The notes below the pieces were generated by a model. The model was not told where the DNA came from, ran no database searches, and saw only the letters and a program-made list of their open reading frames with translations. Shown here in pieces: positions 1 through 7,139 of a stretch of 17,458 nt of DNA. Each line of letters opens with the position of its first letter. Within the stretch, counting starts at the first letter, position 1. The stretch is from OFTM291 sp041741375 (GTDB lineage: Bacteria > Gemmatimonadota > Gemmatimonadetes > Gemmatimonadales > GWC2-71-9): assembly GCA_041741375.1 (NCBI GenBank), contig JBGSKF010000016.1, forward strand, positions 1 through 17,458. Reading direction: 5' to 3'. A program made the translations under genes and the position numbers.

Positions 1-67
1 ACGACTCCAGCTCACCACGCTCCTCCACACTCAGAAGCAACTCGGCCTTGGGGCGACCCGTACGCAT
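1..67 (-). CDS. IS630-family transposase, N-terminal fragment (continues beyond window)
   Basis: Translation from the ATG at 67 gives MRTGRPKAELLLSVEERGEL followed by ES before the window edge. The RTGRPKA-x-L-x-L-S/T-x-EER opening is typical of IS630-family transposases, where it precedes the first helix-turn-helix; the DDE catalytic domain would follow outside the window. A GAGG Shine-Dalgarno sits at 74-77, six bases before the ATG, and a consensus promoter lies just upstream. Only 22 codons are visible, so the family call rests on a short but characteristic stretch. Whether the gene is intact cannot be told from here. Confidence 0.72.
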   Translation of the reverse strand, partial: MRTGRPKAELLLSVEERGELES

Positions 68-92
68 GCGTGTCCTCGGTCAGGGGTACCCC

Positions 93-121
93 AATATACG
101 TAATATAAGTTATGCTGTCAA
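93..121 (-). promoter_or_regulatory. Sigma70-type promoter of the IS630 transposase
   Basis: On the minus strand a perfect -35 (TTGACA, 116-121) and a -10 of TATATT (93-98, 5 of 6 consensus) are separated by exactly 17 bases. This places the transcript start near 86, about 20 bases before the transposase ATG at 67. The promoter lies within the first 50 bases of the element, so the insertion carries its own expression signal. Confidence 0.7.
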
Positions 122-137
122 CTTCTGTTACAGGACA

Positions 138-1361
138 CTAGCCCCCTGGCGTCCTTTCCGGTGACATTTGACGGTTGATGAAACCGCCAAGGAGGGGAAC
201 AGCAAAGGAATACCTTCCGTACCGATTCTTGTAGATCAAGCCTTGTTCCGCAAGGGTGGCGAGCATCTGGTTCACGTGGCTGTTGCTGAAAGACTTGGCC
301 AGCTCCGCCCGCGACTTGTCGACGATTTCCTGCACAGAGAATTCAGAATCGCAGTTCGACAATCGGGAGATGACACCGAGGAGCTCGCGTTGCCGGTCGG
401 TGGCTCGTGCCCACCTCCCGGAAAAGAAGTCGGTGTCCAACTTGCGGTTGATCTCCTCCACCGGAACGGTCGCGCGCTTTCCGTCCGTCAGGCGCTGCTG
501 GAACGCGTCGTAGACTTCCCGGCAGATGAACTGAATGAAGTAGGGATATCCCCCCGACATCGTGACTATCGTGTCGACGGAGCGCTCCTCCAGCTTGACG
601 GGACACTTAGTGCTCTCGATCGGCTTCATGATCGCGTCCCTGCTTTCCCGGTCACTCAGACGGTCAAGGAACACGACACGAAACATTCGCTCAGCATAGG
701 TCCGGGCTTCGACCAGCTTGGGGAAAAGAGTTGGCAACCCTGTCAGCACGAGCATGAAGGGAACCCCTTTCCGTTGGAGCGATTGAAAAACGTCCAGGAG
801 AAGGGAGAGTGGATACTGTTCCTTCCGGGCCTGATCGGACAGATTCTGCGCTTCATCGTAGGCGAACAGCACCCCTCGACAGCCCTGCTTTTCTATCACT
901 GCCCACGTTGCCTCCAACGTGGCCTTGAGCTTGTCGGCCACAAGTCCATTTGTCGCATTGAACAGGCTCAAGAGGGAACTGAAATTCAAGGTTCGCTCGA
1001 CCTTGTTCACAGCGCTGCCAAACCCGACATCGCGGGACTCGCCGGTCCCAACCACAATGTTGGACGTGACAACGGACAGGTCAGTGAACAGCCGCACAGC
1101 GAGATTCTCCTCGCTCACGCTTGATGATTCAGAGAGGTCGGTTCCCACCCAGAGCCAGCCCTCCTTGATGGCCAGGGGCTTGAACGATTCCAGGAGGACG
1201 GTTTTCCCGAGCCCTCGAAGCCCGGTCAGCACCATGTTCTCGAGGATCGTGTCCTGCGAAAGCAGTCGGAGGAACTCCTTCCTTTCTTCCTCGCGTCCCG
1301 CCAGATACGGTGGCGTATGCCCAGCGCCAGGGCGGAACGGGTTGGTGAATTCGAGTGCCAT
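138..1361 (-). CDS. AAA/STAND-type ATP-binding protein of unknown role
   Basis: A 407-residue cytoplasmic P-loop ATPase. Walker A is GLRGLGKT (residues 47-54), Walker B is VLFAYDE (164-170), a sensor-1-like LVLTGLP lies at 204-210, and the C-terminal part (about 320-390) looks like a winged helix. The pattern matches the widespread prokaryotic AAA_16/Orc-Cdc6-like ATPase proteins whose role is mostly unknown. The ATG at 1361 is preferred over an in-frame GTG at 1370 because a GAGGTGAT Shine-Dalgarno sits just upstream of the ATG and overlaps that GTG. The gene stands alone, with its own strong promoter, and has lower G+C than its neighbours, suggesting transfer. Its TAG stop uses the TA at 139-140 plus the first base of the inferred IS630 element, so the original C-terminus may have been a little longer; the core domains are complete. 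A replication, regulatory or defence role cannot be chosen from sequence alone. Confidence 0.85.
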   Translation of the reverse strand: MALEFTNPFRPGAGHTPPYLAGREEERKEFLRLLSQDTILENMVLTGLRGLGKTVLLESFKPLAIKEGWLWVGTDLSESSSVSEENLAVRLFTDLSVVTSNIVVGTGESRDVGFGSAVNKVERTLNFSSLLSLFNATNGLVADKLKATLEATWAVIEKQGCRGVLFAYDEAQNLSDQARKEQYPLSLLLDVFQSLQRKGVPFMLVLTGLPTLFPKLVEARTYAERMFRVVFLDRLSDRESRDAIMKPIESTKCPVKLEERSVDTIVTMSGGYPYFIQFICREVYDAFQQRLTDGKRATVPVEEINRKLDTDFFSGRWARATDRQRELLGVISRLSNCDSEFSVQEIVDKSRAELAKSFSNSHVNQMLATLAEQGLIYKNRYGRYSFAVPLLGGFINRQMSPERTPGG

Positions 1362-1391
1362 AGCTATCACCTCAGATAAGGACGCTGTATA

Positions 1392-1420
1392 ATTGTAGAA
1401 TGATATATAACTTTAGTCAA
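1392..1420 (-). promoter_or_regulatory. Sigma70-type promoter of the AAA ATPase gene
   Basis: On the minus strand, -35 TTGACT (1415-1420) and -10 TACAAT (1392-1397), each 5 of 6 to consensus, are separated by 17 bases within an A+T-rich patch. The predicted start near 1385 leaves a leader of about 24 bases that contains the Shine-Dalgarno of the gene. The A+T richness contrasts with the high-G+C surroundings. Confidence 0.7.
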
Positions 1421-1700
1421 TTGTGTGAGTAAGTGTTGTTGTGTGTCCGAAGTGGTCGTTTACCTGTAACTGTTTGCCAATAAGCACTTTACACGCACCC
1501 ACCAAATCTGGCCAGGCTGACGGAAAGCTCCGGGAGCAGCAGGTGTTGGCTCGCCCCCGCCCTCCCCCGGTAGGGGCGGTTCTTGATCTCGCGCCAGGCA
1601 ACGGAAGCGACAGAGCGGACCGTCCAAACAATCTCCAGGCCTACTGAAGCGTCCGCCCGCTGGTGGGCCTTGATTCGCGAGATGGGATCCAGGGCGAACG
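1421..1700. other. Non-coding stretch, no gene recognised
   Basis: Between the AAA gene promoter and the structured leader starting near 1701 I find no convincing coding frame, tRNA or IS remnant. Composition shifts from A+T-rich (to about 1490) to G+C-rich, which may mark the right boundary of the acquired AAA/IS630 patch. Both-strand open frames exist but lack start signals and family resemblance. Confidence 0.5.
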
Positions 1701-1813
1701 AAGGAGGTTGTCGTGGGCGATGCTCCCCGGGCTTGTCCCCGAGGCCCGGGGGCATGACCTTTCCGGGTGATACCCACCCGTCTCCGACGGTCACCCTCGG
1801 AAGGATCCGGAGA
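1701..1813 (+). promoter_or_regulatory. Structured leader upstream of a small membrane protein
   Basis: Three successive hairpins can be drawn. (1) ATGC-T-CCCCGGGC (1720-1732, T1724 bulged) pairs with GCCCGGGGGCAT (1744-1755), giving 12 bp and an 11-base loop. (2) CGGGTG (1764-1769) pairs with CACCCG (1775-1780). (3) TCTCCG (1781-1786) pairs with CGGAGA (1808-1813). The third would hide the GGAG Shine-Dalgarno (1809-1812) of the small ORF starting at 1819. A strong ribosome site AAGGAGGT (1701-1708) lies just ahead of the first hairpin. The arrangement could be a translational attenuator or other cis-regulatory RNA. No known riboswitch class was recognised, and G+C-rich DNA forms hairpins easily by chance. 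Confidence 0.35.
1713..1757 (+). CDS. Candidate 14-codon leader peptide
   Basis: A GTG at 1713 follows a near-perfect Shine-Dalgarno (AAGGAGGT, 1701-1708) by about five bases and opens a frame reading MGDAPRACPRGPGA before TGA at 1755-1757. The frame covers the whole 12-bp hairpin at 1720-1755, as expected if ribosome movement controls RNA folding. An alternative is the ATG at 1720 in another frame (16 codons, stop 1768-1770), but its spacing from the Shine-Dalgarno is long (12 bases after AAGGAGG). No amino-acid-specific codon run is present, so classic amino-acid attenuation is not indicated. Evidence is the ribosome site and position only. Confidence 0.3.
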   Translation: MGDAPRACPRGPGA

Positions 1814-1818
1814 ACACC

Positions 1819-1920
1819 ATGCAAGACCTCATGAACACCCTCGGCCCCTGGACCGTTCTCGTCTTCCTCGTCGCCCTCCTCGGCGTCGCCGCGATCATCA
1901 AACGCCTCCAGCGGAGGTAG
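1819..1920 (+). CDS. Small single-pass membrane protein (33 aa)
   Basis: ATG at 1819 is preceded by GGAG (1809-1812) at six bases' spacing. The 33-residue product has a short polar start (MQDLMNTLGP), one hydrophobic helix of about 18 residues (WTVLVFLVALLGVAAII, 11-27) and a basic tail (KRLQRR). This predicts a single membrane-spanning segment with the basic C-terminal end in the cytoplasm by the positive-inside rule. Third codon positions are nearly all G or C, as in the long genes nearby, which supports real coding. It lies about 110 bases ahead of the M28 peptidase operon in the same direction, with a repeat in between. The family is not recognised. It could act as a membrane-protein accessory subunit or regulator, but that is speculation. 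Confidence 0.55.
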   Translation: MQDLMNTLGPWTVLVFLVALLGVAAIIKRLQRR

Positions 1921-1949
1921 CGGTACGCGTTCCCGGCGGTTGTTCATGT

Positions 1950-1977
1950 CTCACACGAAGACACGAAGACGCGAAGG
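1950..1977 (+). repeat. CACGAA-type dispersed short repeat, copy 1
   Basis: The stretch opens CTCACACGAAG and continues with two further ACACGAAG/GCGAAGG-like units of 8-9 bases. It closely matches the reverse complement of 10813-10841 and is related to 10568-10597, so it belongs to a dispersed family rather than a local slip. Confidence 0.6.
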
Positions 1978-1986
1978 TGATATAGA
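1958..1986 (+). promoter_or_regulatory. Possible promoter of the M28 peptidase operon
   Basis: TATAGA (1981-1986) could be a -10, with AAGACA (1958-1963, 4 of 6 to consensus) 17 bases upstream. The -35 would come from the CACGAA repeat. The predicted start is near 1993, about 38 bases before the GTG at 2031. The -35 is weak, and in G+C-rich DNA such matches arise by chance. Confidence 0.25.
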
Positions 1987-2030
1987 TTCCATCAGGTTCC
2001 CCGTCCCGCCGGTTTTCCCAAGGAGCAACC

Positions 2031-3764
2031 GTGTCCAGCCCGTCCCCCGTCTCCCCCGCCTCTCCACGCCGCCTTCTCCTTCTGGTCGCCGCCGCCACGC
2101 TGGGCACCTCCTGCGCCCCCGCGGGTGACTCCGCCGAATCCGCCCTGGAGCCGGCCTTGGCCGAGATCCGGGCCGACCAGCTCCTGTCCCGGATCGAGAC
2201 CCTGAGCTCCGACGCCTACGGCGGCCGCGCCCCGGGTACCGCCGGGGAGGACAGTTCCGTGGCCTTCCTGACCCGCGAGTTCCAGGCCCTTGGCCTGGCC
2301 CCCGGCAACCCCGACGGGAGCTGGGTGCAGAACGTGGCGATGGTTGGGTGGCGCGGGAAACCAACCGCCACCTTCCGGGTGGGGAACCAGACCATCCGGC
2401 CCGCGTTCCCGGAGCAGTACGTGGCGATGACCCGCCGCAACCAGCCTCAGGTGACGGTGACCAACAGCGAGATCGTGTTCGTGGGCTACGGGGTGGTGGC
2501 CCCGGAGTACGGCTGGGATGACTACAAGGACGTGGACGTGCGTGGAAAGACGATCGTGATGCTGGTCAACGATCCCGCCGTGGCCGATCCCGCCGACCCC
2601 GCCCGCCTCGACTCCGCGATGTTCCGCGGGGCCGCGATGACCTACTACGGGCGCTGGACCTACAAGTACGAGATCGCGACCGAAAAGGGCGCCGCCGCGG
2701 CGATCATCATCCACGAGACCGGTCCGGCCGGCTACCCGTGGGAAGTGGTGTCAGGCAGCTGGGGCGCTCGGGAGAACATCGACGTGCGGAGCGCCGACGG
2801 CAACGCGGGCCGGGTGGCCGTCGAGTCGTGGATCCACTCCGACGTGGCCACCTCGCTCTTCACCGGCGCGGGCCTCAACCTCGATTCCCTCAAGGCCCTG
2901 GCCCGGACCCGCGACTTCCGACCGGTGCCGCTCGGCGGGGCCACGGCCTCCTTCGACATCACCAACACCTTCCGCGACATCGAGTCCCGGAACGTGGTGG
3001 CGAAGCTGGAAGGGAGCGACCCCGCGCTCCGCGACGAGTACGTGATCTACACCGCGCACTGGGATCATCTCGGCACCGCCGCCGAGGGAGACGGGGACCG
3101 GATCTACAACGGAGCCCTCGACAACGCCACCGGCACCGCGGGGCTCGTGCAACTGGCGCAGGCGTTCACCGCTCTGGACACTCCCCCGGCCCGCACCCTT
3201 CTCTTCCTCTCCGTGACCGCCGAGGAGTCGGGTCTGCTCGGCGCCAAGTACTACGCCGGGAACCCGCTCTATCCGCTGAACAAGACCGTGGCCAACATCA
3301 ACATGGATGGCCTCAACCAGTGGGGACCGACCAACGACATCGTGGTCGTTGGGCTCGGCAACTCCACGCTGGATGACGTGCTCGCCGAGGCGGCGGCAAC
3401 CCGGGGACGCGTGCTGGTGGCCGATCCGGAACCCGAAAAGGGGTTCTTCTACCGCAGCGACCACTTCGAGTTTGCCAAGAAGGGGGTGCCGGCGCTCTAT
3501 ACCGATGCGGGCACGGAGTTCATCGGCAAGCCCGAGGGGTATGGTACCTCGAAGCGGGAGGAGTACACCGCCAACGACTATCACAAGCCGTCGGATGAGG
3601 TGAAACCCGACTGGGATCTCTCCGGTGCCGTGCAGGATCTCGGCCTCCTGCTCTCGGTGGGATACCGGGTGGCGAATGCGGCGGTGTGGCCCACCTGGAA
3701 GCCGGGCACCGAGTTCAAGTCGATCCGGGAGGCGATGTTGTCGGCAGGAGGGGCGAGTCAGTGA
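2031..3764 (+). CDS. Exported M28-family zinc metallopeptidase with PA-like insert
   Basis: 577 residues. The GTG start is set by AAGGAG five bases upstream. The N-terminus has a basic-hydrophobic signal (residues 13-27) ending TSC28, an imperfect lipobox, so it may be a lipoprotein or a soluble periplasmic enzyme. A protease-associated-like region spans about 140-270. The M28 catalytic domain follows: AHWDH (342-346, His343 as first metal ligand), GALDNATG (361-368, bridging Asp364), TAEES (396-400, general base Glu398 and ligand Glu399), NMDG (Asp426), SDH (476-478) and DYHKPSDE (516-523), whose His518 probably provides the last ligand. These are two-zinc aminopeptidases releasing N-terminal residues from peptides. 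It is the first gene of an operon whose next gene overlaps it by four bases. Exact substrate unknown. Confidence 0.9.
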   Translation: MSSPSPVSPASPRRLLLLVAAATLGTSCAPAGDSAESALEPALAEIRADQLLSRIETLSSDAYGGRAPGTAGEDSSVAFLTREFQALGLAPGNPDGSWVQNVAMVGWRGKPTATFRVGNQTIRPAFPEQYVAMTRRNQPQVTVTNSEIVFVGYGVVAPEYGWDDYKDVDVRGKTIVMLVNDPAVADPADPARLDSAMFRGAAMTYYGRWTYKYEIATEKGAAAAIIIHETGPAGYPWEVVSGSWGARENIDVRSADGNAGRVAVESWIHSDVATSLFTGAGLNLDSLKALARTRDFRPVPLGGATASFDITNTFRDIESRNVVAKLEGSDPALRDEYVIYTAHWDHLGTAAEGDGDRIYNGALDNATGTAGLVQLAQAFTALDTPPARTLLFLSVTAEESGLLGAKYYAGNPLYPLNKTVANINMDGLNQWGPTNDIVVVGLGNSTLDDVLAEAAATRGRVLVADPEPEKGFFYRSDHFEFAKKGVPALYTDAGTEFIGKPEGYGTSKREEYTANDYHKPSDEVKPDWDLSGAVQDLGLLLSVGYRVANAAVWPTWKPGTEFKSIREAMLSAGGASQ

Positions 3765-4288
3765 GACGGGGCGTGTTCCGCTCCCTCGGCCTGGTCCTGG
3801 GGCTGGTCCTGGGGAGTGGGGCACACATACTCGCGGCGCAGGAGAGGATCCCACCCGCGACGGTGGTTTACCTCGTGCGGCATGCGGAAAAGGTGGACGA
3901 CAGCGCCGATCCCGATCTCTCGGCTGCCGGACGGGCGCGGGCCGCCGAGCTCGCGCGCGTCCTGAACGAGGCGGGGATAACAGCCGTTTTCAGTTCCGAG
4001 TTCACGAGGACCCGCAGGACAGCAGATCCGCTGGCCACGGCCCGGGGCCTCACCGTCGAGATCTACGATCCCCGCGATCCCGCGGCCACCGTGCACACAC
4101 TCCGTTCCCGTGGAGGAAGGATCCTGGTGGTGGGGCACAGCAACACGGTTCCCGGGCTGGTTCTCGCCCTGGGCGGCGGTCCGGTGAGCGCGATAACGGA
4201 CAGTGAGTACGACCGGCTCTACATCGTGGTCCTCACGGAGGGCCAGGTGACCACGACTCTCCTCCGGTACGGGGCGCCCTCGCCGTGA
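3761..4288 (+). CDS. Exported histidine phosphatase superfamily protein
   Basis: 175 residues from a GTG at 3761 that overlaps the preceding stop as GTGA; GGAGG lies about nine bases upstream. This start gives a clean signal peptide (RR followed by GLVLGLVLGSG, then AHILAAQ) and is preferred to longer in-frame openings. The domain begins with RHAEK (40-44), in which His41 would be the phosphorylated nucleophile, continues through SSEFTRTRRTA (78-88) with a second phosphate-pocket Arg, and has GHSNT (125-129), in which His126 is the second conserved catalytic His. The compact length fits the SixA/phosphoglycerate-mutase-like branch. The signal peptide suggests a periplasmic phosphatase rather than SixA-type signalling. 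Substrate unknown. It is translationally coupled to both neighbours. Confidence 0.85.
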   Translation: MRRGVFRSLGLVLGLVLGSGAHILAAQERIPPATVVYLVRHAEKVDDSADPDLSAAGRARAAELARVLNEAGITAVFSSEFTRTRRTADPLATARGLTVEIYDPRDPAATVHTLRSRGGRILVVGHSNTVPGLVLALGGGPVSAITDSEYDRLYIVVLTEGQVTTTLLRYGAPSP

Positions 4289-7077
4289 CCGGGGGACCCC
4301 GGGGAATTGTCCCGCGTTTCCGCCGCGGGTATGTCCGCCGGTACCGATTCCTCCCGATTCTGCTCACGGTGCTGGCCGGGGCCGGCGCCTCTCCCGGGGG
4401 GCTCTCCGCTCAACGGGCCACCGCCGCCCTCTTCTCCGAGATGACCTGGCGTCCCCTGGGACCACTCCAGGGGGGACGCACCCCCGCCGTCGCCGGCGTG
4501 CCGAGCCGACCGGGTCTCTTCCTTGCCGGGGTCAGCGACGGGGGCGTGTGGACCACGACCGATTACGGGCGGGTGTGGAGACTGATCTTCGATGGCCAAC
4601 CGTCCGGGGCGATCGGGGCCATCGCCGTGTCCCCTTCACACCCCGACGTGGTGTACGTGGGGGGGGGAGATGCGAGGCCCGGTGAGGCCCTGGCGGTGGG
4701 GGATGGGGTCCACAAGTCGGTGGATGGCGGCGCCACCTGGAGTCATCTCGGCCTGCGGGAGAGCCGCCGGATCGCCGCGATCGTGATCGATCCGCGGAAC
4801 CCGGACCGGCTCTTCGTGGCGGCGGCGGGAGAGGGGCAGGTGCCCCATGCCGACCGAGGTCTGTACCGGTCCCTCGACGGGGGAAGCACATTCACCCGCC
4901 TTCTGGGGGGAGAGACGGTGGGGGCGGTGGATGTGATCCTGGATCCGGTCGACGCCAACATCATCTATGCTGCGCTGGTCGACGCGCGCCCCCGGTCGCC
5001 GGGCACGTCGAGCACCGGGCTTCACAAGTCCATCGACGGGGGCACCACCTGGCGGCGGCTTGCCCAGGGGCTTCCGACCACGGAGGAGGGGATCGGAGCG
5101 ATTCGGCTCGCGGGCGCCCCGGGGCTGCAGAGCCGGCTCTATGCGGTGGTGGAGGTGAAGGGACGGGAGACGGTCTATCGCTCCGATGATGCAGGCAACA
5201 GCTGGAGGGTGCTTCCCGCCGCGGTGGGAGTGCACGAGATCCGGGTGGATCCCCGGAGTCCGGACATCCTGTATGCCGCAGGCCACGCGATCACCCGGTC
5301 GCTCGATGCAGGACGCACCTGGTCCGTGGTGCGAGCCCCGATCCCCGGGGGCCGATATCACACGATCCGTGTGGACCCCGGAAACCCGCGTGTGCTGGTC
5401 GTGGGATCCGATCAGGGCGCCCTGGTGTCGGTGAACGGGGGTGAGACCTGGAGCAGCATGCAGAACCAGCCCACGGGGAGGTTTTTCCAGGTGGCTGCGG
5501 GGGACGCCGCATCCGGGCGGATCTGTGCGACGGGGGACCAGGTTCCGGTCTGCGGGTCGCTCGATGGAAACTGGACACCCGCGGGGCGGGAGGGCACCGT
5601 TGTGCCGGATCCGCGGGATCCGGACGTGTGGTACAGCGGACACGTGACGAGGATCGACCGGAGGACGGGCGTGATCCGGAACGTCGGTCCGCCAGGGAGC
5701 GGAACCGGGAATCCACCCGGCGCGCGCATCCCCCTGGTCATTTCCTCCGCCGATTCGGCCACGCTCCTGGTCGGGGGAGAGGGGGTCTGGCGTTCGGCGA
5801 ATGGCGGGACCTCGTGGACCTCGATGGGGGATCCAGGGGGCTCGGATGCGGCGCCGGGACGATCAGAGATCCGGATTCTCGCTCCGTCCGCGCGCTCGAG
5901 TCGATGGCTCTGGGCCGGCTTGGCCGACGGAGCTGTGCATCTGACGCGGGACGGTGGTGCAGCCTGGCAGCGGGTCACGCCTCCGGAGCTTCGACCCGGG
6001 TCGAGGGTGTCGGGGATCGAGGCGTCGCCTTTTGACACCCTGACGGCATGGCTGGCGGCGGAAGCCGCCCCCGGGGACTCCCCGGGCCCGCGCCTTTTCC
6101 GCACGCGCGACGGAGGGCGCTCATGGACCCCGGTGGTGCGGGGGCTTCCGGCGGGAGCGGTGACGTACAGTGTGAGGGCGGACCCGGTGCGCCGCGGGTT
6201 GCTCTACGCCGGCACGGGAGAGGGGGCCTTCGTGTCGTTCGACGAGGGAGAGGCGTGGCTGCCTCTACGGTCGGGCCTTCCCCCGACGGGATACCGCGAT
6301 CTCGTGGTGACGGGCTCGGCGCTGGTGGCCGCCACGGATGGCCGGGGTCTCTGGGTGCTGGACGATGTCACCCCCCTGCGGCAGCTCACCGGGCCGCATC
6401 TGTCCGCCTCGGCACACCTCTTTGCCCCGCCCCCGGTGCGGAGGGCCGGTCCCCGTCTCCGAATCACCCCTTCCCCCTCCGATGACGCCGCGCTGCCATC
6501 CGGGCCTGACGGAGTGATGCTGCACTGGATCCTTCGCGAGCGCGCTCCCGGCGAGGTGGCGCTGGACATTCGTGATGCCCGGGGTGACGTGGTGCGGAGG
6601 TACTCCAGTGAGGCCGACGGGCCGGATCCGCACCCCTCGGACGCTCCCGGTCTCCATCGGTTCGTCTGGGATCTGCGGCACGCGTCTCCAGTGCCCACGG
6701 TGGAGGGTGTGCGCGGGACCCGGGTGCCACCGGGCCGATACACGGTTCACCTCAGCACCGGAGAGGAGACCCTCACGGCCCCGCTCCTGATCGAACCCGA
6801 TCCGCTCCGGGGCGCATCGCGGGAAGAGATCCAGCGGCAGTATGCCGTCTCCCGTGAAACAGGCCGGATCCTGCGCGACCTCACCCTGGCGCGGGCATCC
6901 CGTGAGGCCGCCAGCACCGGGCAGGTGACTGATTCCCCCCTGGACGCGATGTGGCGTGACGTCCTCCGGGCCTTCGTCACGGTGGAAGAGAGTGACGCGC
7001 CCCTGTCCGCGGAGACCCAGCGGTCGGTCACGGCCCTGTTGAGAGCGGCACGGGATCTCATGGCACGGGGAAGGTGA
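4285..7077 (+). CDS. Large exported Asp-box (BNR) beta-propeller protein, VPS10/sialidase-like
   Basis: 930 residues from a GTG at 4285 that overlaps the previous stop as GTGA. A signal segment (FLPILLTVLAGAGAS, then LSAQ) lies at about residues 22-43. About eleven Asp-box motifs of the type S-x-D-x-G-x-T-W follow between residues 90 and 660, for example KSVDGGATW, RSLDGGSTF, KSIDGGTTW, RSDDAGNSW, VSVNGGETW, RTRDGGRSW and VSFDEGEAW. They predict one or two beta-propellers. The last third carries a PGRYTVHL segment and a helical tail, as in the family often annotated 'glycosyl hydrolase' in Gemmatimonadota-like genomes. No glycosidase active site was identified, so an enzymatic function should not be assumed. 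It may bind or degrade exported polymer together with the upstream peptidase; that is inference from the operon. Confidence 0.85.
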   Translation: MTGGPRGIVPRFRRGYVRRYRFLPILLTVLAGAGASPGGLSAQRATAALFSEMTWRPLGPLQGGRTPAVAGVPSRPGLFLAGVSDGGVWTTTDYGRVWRLIFDGQPSGAIGAIAVSPSHPDVVYVGGGDARPGEALAVGDGVHKSVDGGATWSHLGLRESRRIAAIVIDPRNPDRLFVAAAGEGQVPHADRGLYRSLDGGSTFTRLLGGETVGAVDVILDPVDANIIYAALVDARPRSPGTSSTGLHKSIDGGTTWRRLAQGLPTTEEGIGAIRLAGAPGLQSRLYAVVEVKGRETVYRSDDAGNSWRVLPAAVGVHEIRVDPRSPDILYAAGHAITRSLDAGRTWSVVRAPIPGGRYHTIRVDPGNPRVLVVGSDQGALVSVNGGETWSSMQNQPTGRFFQVAAGDAASGRICATGDQVPVCGSLDGNWTPAGREGTVVPDPRDPDVWYSGHVTRIDRRTGVIRNVGPPGSGTGNPPGARIPLVISSADSATLLVGGEGVWRSANGGTSWTSMGDPGGSDAAPGRSEIRILAPSARSSRWLWAGLADGAVHLTRDGGAAWQRVTPPELRPGSRVSGIEASPFDTLTAWLAAEAAPGDSPGPRLFRTRDGGRSWTPVVRGLPAGAVTYSVRADPVRRGLLYAGTGEGAFVSFDEGEAWLPLRSGLPPTGYRDLVVTGSALVAATDGRGLWVLDDVTPLRQLTGPHLSASAHLFAPPPVRRAGPRLRITPSPSDDAALPSGPDGVMLHWILRERAPGEVALDIRDARGDVVRRYSSEADGPDPHPSDAPGLHRFVWDLRHASPVPTVEGVRGTRVPPGRYTVHLSTGEETLTAPLLIEPDPLRGASREEIQRQYAVSRETGRILRDLTLARASREAASTGQVTDSPLDAMWRDVLRAFVTVEESDAPLSAETQRSVTALLRAARDLMARGR

Positions 7078-7139
7078 TCCCGTTTCGAGCATCCTTGCGT
7101 TGGTCATCTCCTGCTGCAGATGCGGGAGTCTCTGGTAAT

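Larger units (their letters stand above)
1..138 (-). mobile_element. End of an IS630-family insertion sequence (cut by window edge)
   Basis: The minus strand from 138 leftwards starts GTGTCCTGTAACAGAAGTTG, then carries a consensus promoter, a Shine-Dalgarno and the start of a transposase-like reading frame (start codon at 67). A TA dinucleotide lies immediately outside the inferred end, at 139-140. IS630/Tc1-mariner elements insert at TA, which fits. The rest of the element and its other end lie outside the window, so the terminal inverted repeat cannot be compared and the exact boundary at 138 is inferred. A 10-bp perfect palindrome (GGGGTACCCC, 83-92) lies in the transposase leader. Confidence 0.7.

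Noticed and set aside
138..1361. Anti-phage defence system made of the AAA ATPase
   Set aside because: No nuclease, toxin, reverse transcriptase or other effector partner is present; an IS neighbour and low G+C alone are not enough.
1489..1947. Minus-strand open frame across the region before the M28 operon
   Set aside because: No ribosome site or recognisable domain, and its first part is antisense to the better supported 33-residue ORF.
4285..7077. Glycosidase or sialidase function for the Asp-box protein
   Set aside because: Asp-boxes are structural; no sialidase Arg triad or FRIP-like motif was identified, so only the fold is claimed.
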